Below, piece after piece: positions 60,206 to 64,000 of a stretch of 64,000 nt of DNA; within the stretch, counting starts at the first letter, position 1; each line of letters opens with the position of its first letter. Location: positions 1 to 64,000 of the forward strand of contig CBDAPZ010000001.1 of the NCBI GenBank assembly GCA_965198855.1. Reading direction: 5' to 3'. Both the position numbers and the translations under genes were made by a program. Below the pieces are notes generated by a model that was not told the origin of the DNA, did no database searches, and worked only from the letters and a program-made list of their open reading frames with translations. This DNA is from BOG-908 sp965198855. Lineage in GTDB: Bacteria > Pseudomonadota > Alphaproteobacteria > Acetobacterales > Acetobacteraceae.

Positions 60206-61312
60206 ATGGATGTACGCGCCGCCGTGGCCTTCGAGGCCGGCAAACCGCTCACCATCGAAACCGTGCAGCTCGAGGGCCCGAAAGAAGGCGAAGTGCTGGT
60301 GGAGATCAAAGCCACCGGCATCTGCCACACCGACAAATACACCCTCTCGGGCGCCGACGCGGAAGGCCTGTTCCCCTGCATCCTCGGCCATGAGGGCGCG
60401 GGCGTGGTGGTCGATGTCGGCCCCGGCGTGACGTCGCTGAAAAAGGGCGACCATGTCATTCCGCTCTACACGCCGGAATGCCGCCAGTGCAAAAGCTGCC
60501 TCAGCCGCAAGACCAATCTCTGCACCGCGATCCGCGCGACACAGGGCAAGGGCGTGATGCCGGACGGCACCAGCCGCTTCAGCTTCCAGGGCAAGCCGCT
60601 CTACCACTATATGGGCTGCTCGACCTTCGCGAATTTCACCGTGCTGCCCGAGATCGCACTGGCCAAAGTCCGTGAGGACGCGCCGTTCGAGAAGATCTGC
60701 TATATCGGCTGCGGCGTGACCACCGGCGTCGGCGCCGTGGTCTACACGGCGAAAGTCCAGCCCGGCGACAACGTGGTGGTGTTCGGCCTCGGCGGCATCG
60801 GCCTGAACGTGCTGCAGGGCGCGCGCATCGCCGGTGCGGACATGATCATCGGCGTCGACATCAATCCGGGCCGCAAGGAACTGGCCGAAAAATTCGGCAT
60901 GACGCATTTCGTCAACCCCAAGGAAGTGGGCGACGTGGTGCCGCACATCGTGGAGCTCACCAAGGGCGGTGCGGACCACAGTTTCGAATGCGTCGGCAAC
61001 ACCACGCTGATGCGCCAGGCTCTGGAATGCGCGCATCGCGGCTGGGGCAAATCCACCATCATCGGTGTGGCCGCCTCGGGTCAGGAAATCTCCACCCGTC
61101 CGTTCCAGCTGGTCACCGGCCGCGTCTGGCAGGGCAGCGCCTTCGGCGGTGCACGCGGCCGCACGGATACGCCGAAAATCGTCGATTGGTATATGGACGG
61201 CAAGATCAACATCGACGACCTGATCACGCACATCCTGCCGCTCGAGAAGATCAATGACGGTTTTGATCTCATGACCCGCGGCGAGAGCATCCGCAGCGTC
61301 GTGGTGTATTGA
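60206..61312 (+). CDS. frmA: S-(hydroxymethyl)glutathione dehydrogenase / class III alcohol dehydrogenase
   Basis: 368 residues, the normal length. Catalytic zinc ligands are ATGICHTDKYTLSG (Cys about 40) and GHEGAGVV (His about 62); structural zinc cysteines are in CRQCKSCLSRKTNLC (about 92-106); the third catalytic Cys is in IGCGVTTGVGAV (about 169). NAD-binding GLGGIGLNVLQGA follows. It oxidises S-hydroxymethylglutathione, formed spontaneously from formaldehyde and glutathione, to S-formylglutathione in the cytosol. It is followed four bases later by the hydrolase that completes the pathway. Confidence 0.97.
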   Translation: MDVRAAVAFEAGKPLTIETVQLEGPKEGEVLVEIKATGICHTDKYTLSGADAEGLFPCILGHEGAGVVVDVGPGVTSLKKGDHVIPLYTPECRQCKSCLSRKTNLCTAIRATQGKGVMPDGTSRFSFQGKPLYHYMGCSTFANFTVLPEIALAKVREDAPFEKICYIGCGVTTGVGAVVYTAKVQPGDNVVVFGLGGIGLNVLQGARIAGADMIIGVDINPGRKELAEKFGMTHFVNPKEVGDVVPHIVELTKGGADHSFECVGNTTLMRQALECAHRGWGKSTIIGVAASGQEISTRPFQLVTGRVWQGSAFGGARGRTDTPKIVDWYMDGKINIDDLITHILPLEKINDGFDLMTRGESIRSVVVY

Positions 61313-61316
61313 TCCG

Positions 61317-62165
61317 ATGACTGTCGAAACAAAAAGCGAAAGCCGCTGTTTCGGCGGCACGCTCGGTGTGTACTCGCACGCTTCGCGGGAAACGGGCACG
61401 GAGATGAGCTTCTCCGTGTACTTGCCGCCGGCGGCCGAGAAGGGGCCGTGCCCAGTGCTGTTCTACCTGGCGGGCCTCACCTGCACGCCGGATACGTTCC
61501 CGCAGAAAGCCGGTGCGCAGCGTCTGGCGAGCGAGCTGGGGCTGATCCTGGTCGCACCCGACACGTCGCCACGTGGGCTGAACTTGCCCGGTGAAGCGGA
61601 TAGCTGGGATTTCGGGCTGGCAGCGGGGTTTTATCTCGATGCGACGCAGGAGCCCTGGTCGAAGAATTACCGGATGGGCAGCTATGTGAACGAGGAATTG
61701 CCGGGCGTGATCGCCGGGCGCTTCCCCGTAAAGCCGGGTGCGCAGGGCATCATGGGCCACTCGATGGGCGGCCATGGTGCGCTGGTGTCGGCGTTCCGGC
61801 ATCCGGGAAAATGGAAATCGGTGTCGGCGCTGGCGCCAATTAGTAATCCCGTGGCAGTGCCTTGGGGAAAGAAGGCCTTCGGCAATTATCTTGGGCCGGA
61901 TGAGGCGATGTGGCAGGATTACGATGCCAGCGTGCTGATGGCGAAGAAGGCATTTCCGGGCGTGATCCTGGTGGACCAGGGGGGTTCGGATCAGTTCCTA
62001 GAGCCGCAACTGCATCCGCAGGCGCTTGAGGCGGCTGCATCCAGATCCGGGCAGTCGCTGACGCTGCGTCGGCATGAGGGGTATGACCATTCCTATTGGT
62101 TCATCCAAACCGTGATCGGTGATCATCTGGAGCATCACGCCCGCGAACTCGCAAAAGCTACCTAG
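61317..62165 (+). CDS. frmB: S-formylglutathione hydrolase
   Basis: 282 residues of the esterase D family: LSVYLPP-like FSVYLPPAAEKGPCPVLFYLAGLTC (first motifs), nucleophile GHSMGGHGAL (Ser about 147), Asp in VDQGGSDQFL (about 224) and catalytic His in YDHSYWFI (about 259). It hydrolyses S-formylglutathione to formate and glutathione. The four-base gap to frmA shows a two-gene operon for formaldehyde detoxification. A repeat-rich spacer with a hairpin separates it from the convergent Kef gene. Confidence 0.96.
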   Translation: MTVETKSESRCFGGTLGVYSHASRETGTEMSFSVYLPPAAEKGPCPVLFYLAGLTCTPDTFPQKAGAQRLASELGLILVAPDTSPRGLNLPGEADSWDFGLAAGFYLDATQEPWSKNYRMGSYVNEELPGVIAGRFPVKPGAQGIMGHSMGGHGALVSAFRHPGKWKSVSALAPISNPVAVPWGKKAFGNYLGPDEAMWQDYDASVLMAKKAFPGVILVDQGGSDQFLEPQLHPQALEAAASRSGQSLTLRRHEGYDHSYWFIQTVIGDHLEHHARELAKAT

Positions 62166-62179
62166 GGGGCATTGCCCGT

Positions 62180-62296
62180 CTAGAGCATCATCCGATCAAA
62201 TGGGATCACGCACCGGATAAAGATGCTCGCCAAAACAAAGAGCTAGAGCATCGTGCGACACGCTTATCCGATTCAATGAGGTCGGTGATGCTCTAG
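62180..62296. repeat. ctagagcatc palindromic repeat cluster / bidirectional terminator
   Basis: ctagagcatc occurs at 62180 and 62243, and its complement gatgctctag at 62287-62296, with a partial gatgctc at 62222. The unit 62243-62296 can fold as a hairpin with a 34-base loop. It lies between convergent frmB and the Kef gene, and the Kef stop codon (cta at 62293-62295) is inside the right arm. Similar ctagagcat palindromes are frequent between alphaproteobacterial genes. Confidence 0.75.
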
Positions 62297-64000
62297 CTGC
62301 GTCGACCTGGCCGATCCGCCTCGAACAGATCCATCAATTCCTGGGCCGATTGCTGCGAGCTCTGGATCAGCTTCTGTTCGTCGCCGGCAATTGTCTGCGT
62401 CTCGATCAGTTGCCGCTCGTCATGCTCGCGGAACAGCTCGATGGCACGATGGGCTTGTTCGGCGGGCACATCCAGCGCGGAGAGAACCATTTCCGTCAGG
62501 TTCAGGCTGGAGAAAAACGTCTCGCGGATGATCCCGTCGAGCCCCAAGCCCATGAGCGCATGCGCATGGCGGCGATTGCGGGCGCGGGCGTAGATCTTCA
62601 GGTTGCGGAATTGCCGTTTCGCCATCTCGGCTACCGCAAGAGCCTCGTCCATGTCGTCCAGCGCGATCACCAGCACGCGCGCCGTCTCGGCACCGGCGGC
62701 GCGCAACACATCCGCCCGACCGGGATTGCCGAAAAACACCTTTGTGCCGAAGCGCCGCACCACCTCGACTTGCGCAGAATCCTTTTCCAGCGCGGTGAAC
62801 CCGATGCCCTGCATGCGCAAGATGCGGCCCACCACCTGGCCCACACGGCCGAAGCCGCAAATGATCACCGGCGTCGGCGGCCCGTCGATCTCGTCATAGA
62901 CAGGCTCGCGGCGCACCCCCAGCCGCGGCAGGATCCAGCGCTCGGAGATGGAGAAAAACACCGGCGTCAGCATCATCGAGACAGCAATCGCCAACGTCGC
63001 GAGATCGGCCTGGTCCTGCGCCAACGCATTCTTGGTGATGGCCACTCCGAACAAGACAAAGCTGAACTCGCTGCCCTCCGGCAGGGCCAAGGCAAAACGC
63101 AGGGCGCTCTTCACCGTGCGGCGCTTGAGGTAACCGAGCGCAAACCCAAGCAGGATCTTCACCGACATCATCACCGCCACGATCGCGATCACCCGGACGG
63201 GGGCCGCGAGCGCCAGCCCGAGATTGGCCTCCATGCCGACCGAGATGAAGAAGAAGCCGAGCAGCAATCCCTCGAACGGCTCGATATCCGCCTGCACCTC
63301 GTGACGGTATTCGGAGTCCGACAGCAGCACCCCCGCCATGAACGCCCCGAGCGACACCGAAAGCCCGGCCCAGCTCGCCAGCGCCGCCGTGCCGACGACG
63401 AGCAGCAGCGAAACGGCGGTGAAAACCTCAGGCGACTTCACGCTGCCGACGATGCGGAACACCGGCCGCACCAGGAAAGTGCCGCCGACCAGGATGGCTG
63501 CGATCGCCAGCACACCCTTGAGCACCGCCAACCAGGGAATATGCGCGGTGGCTGGTCCTCCGGACAGTAACGGCACCAGAGCGATGAGCGGGATGAACGC
63601 CATGTCCTGGAACAGCAGCACCGCAAACGCGTCGCGTCCCGCGCGGGAGGAAAGCAAGTCCCGCTCGCCCAGCATCGGCAGCACGATCGCCGTCGACGAA
63701 AGCGCGAACCCGGCCCCAAGCACGATCGCACCGGGCCATGCGATGCCGGCGAGGTGCGCCAGCCCCGCGAGCACGGCAGCCGTGGGTATAAGCTGGCCGA
63801 AGCCAAGGCCGAAGATCGCCTTACGCAGAACCCAGAGGCGATGCGGCCGAAGCTCCAGCCCGATCAGGAACAGCAGCATGATCACGCCGAGATCGGCCAC
63901 CTCGCTGATGGCGCCCACATCGGTCACCAGCCTCGCGCCGGACGGGCCGATTGCGACACCTGCCAACAGATACCCAAGGATGCTGCCAAGCCCGAGCCTG
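62293..64000 (-). CDS. Kef-type K+/H+ antiporter (CPA2 family) with RCK/TrkA-N domain, N-terminus outside window
   Basis: At least 568 residues, still open at the window edge. The membrane part has the CPA2 signatures (SILGYLLAGVAIGPSG, LFLIGLELRPHRLW, GAGFALSSTAIVLPML, FFFISVGMEANLG). It is followed by a TrkA-N Rossmann domain (VIICGFGRVGQVVGRIL about 390 from the visible end) and a charged C-terminal tail (EHDERQLIETQTI). It is KefB/KefC-like: an efflux antiporter gated by nucleotide or glutathione adducts. Near frmA-frmB this may link electrophile stress to K+ efflux, an inference from position and from KefB/C biology. Confidence 0.93.
   Translation of the reverse strand, partial: RLGLGSILGYLLAGVAIGPSGARLVTDVGAISEVADLGVIMLLFLIGLELRPHRLWVLRKAIFGLGFGQLIPTAAVLAGLAHLAGIAWPGAIVLGAGFALSSTAIVLPMLGERDLLSSRAGRDAFAVLLFQDMAFIPLIALVPLLSGGPATAHIPWLAVLKGVLAIAAILVGGTFLVRPVFRIVGSVKSPEVFTAVSLLLVVGTAALASWAGLSVSLGAFMAGVLLSDSEYRHEVQADIEPFEGLLLGFFFISVGMEANLGLALAAPVRVIAIVAVMMSVKILLGFALGYLKRRTVKSALRFALALPEGSEFSFVLFGVAITKNALAQDQADLATLAIAVSMMLTPVFFSISERWILPRLGVRREPVYDEIDGPPTPVIICGFGRVGQVVGRILRMQGIGFTALEKDSAQVEVVRRFGTKVFFGNPGRADVLRAAGAETARVLVIALDDMDEALAVAEMAKRQFRNLKIYARARNRRHAHALMGLGLDGIIRETFFSSLNLTEMVLSALDVPAEQAHRAIELFREHDERQLIETQTIAGDEQKLIQSSQQSAQELMDLFEADRPGRRS

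Noticed and set aside
62350..63570. 406-codon open frame on the plus strand opposite the Kef antiporter
   Set aside because: His/Arg/Gln-rich shadow; the minus strand encodes a clear CPA2 antiporter.
1..64000. CRISPR arrays, tRNA and rRNA genes, riboswitches
   Set aside because: No regularly spaced direct repeats of CRISPR type, no tRNA-like T-loop/acceptor combinations and no conserved rRNA sequence were seen by eye; a covariance-model search was not possible.

Overview
The window reads as chromosomal DNA of a GC-rich alphaproteobacterium, most likely an acetic acid bacterium (Acetobacteraceae). The assignment is an inference from the gene set: a secreted GH70-type glucansucrase relative, a PQQ-sorbosone-dehydrogenase-like lipoprotein, many SDR oxidoreductases, TonB receptors and an AT-rich dispersed hairpin repeat. 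No rRNA, tRNA or CRISPR array was seen.

Positions 1-7500 are a mobile-element zone. An IS21-family element (1-2313) and an IS3-family element (2518-3831, with 3-bp target duplications) have broken a GH70-like alpha-glucan enzyme gene that reads leftward from 5751. A decayed IS630 transposase follows. Positions 7500-19800 are accessory DNA. Small orphan genes alternate with gene fragments: SDR, zinc alcohol dehydrogenase, RND pump, RpiR regulator, ISL3 and IS5 transposases. Two small redox operons survive: TIM barrel - SDR remnant - SDR - VOC, and epoxide hydrolase - NmrA with a divergent LysR regulator.

The most interesting region is 21502-31025. Nine co-directional, mostly overlapping genes form one operon: an inositol-1-phosphate synthase homologue, an HD-like protein, a methyltransferase, a Gfo/Idh/MocA oxidoreductase, a zinc-ribbon metallo-beta-lactamase-fold protein, a xylose-isomerase-type TIM barrel, a GT4 glycosyltransferase, a PIG-L/LmbE deacetylase and a YcaO enzyme. 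The synthase + GT4 + LmbE trio recalls the first steps of mycothiol synthesis (Ino1/MshA/MshB), but the ligase position is taken by a YcaO protein. I propose an undescribed inositol- or cyclitol-glycoside pathway. An APC permease is divergent from it. An SDR and a TonB receptor fused to an OmpA peptidoglycan-binding domain lie just beyond it.

Positions 35400-38414 hold an alpha/beta hydrolase, an SDR and an AraC regulator. Positions 39443-48933 are a complete potassium-uptake operon: a 27-residue membrane peptide, kdpFABC, an OmpR-type regulator lacking the phosphoacceptor aspartate, kdpD, a canonical kdpE and ptsN. From 49100 to the end are housekeeping-like and orphan genes: methyltransferase, MYG1 homologue, LprI-SPRY fusion, PQQ-type lipoprotein, TPR protein, CXXCH lipoprotein, aldo/keto reductase, the glutathione-dependent formaldehyde detoxification pair (frmA-frmB) and a Kef-type K+/H+ antiporter that runs off the window.
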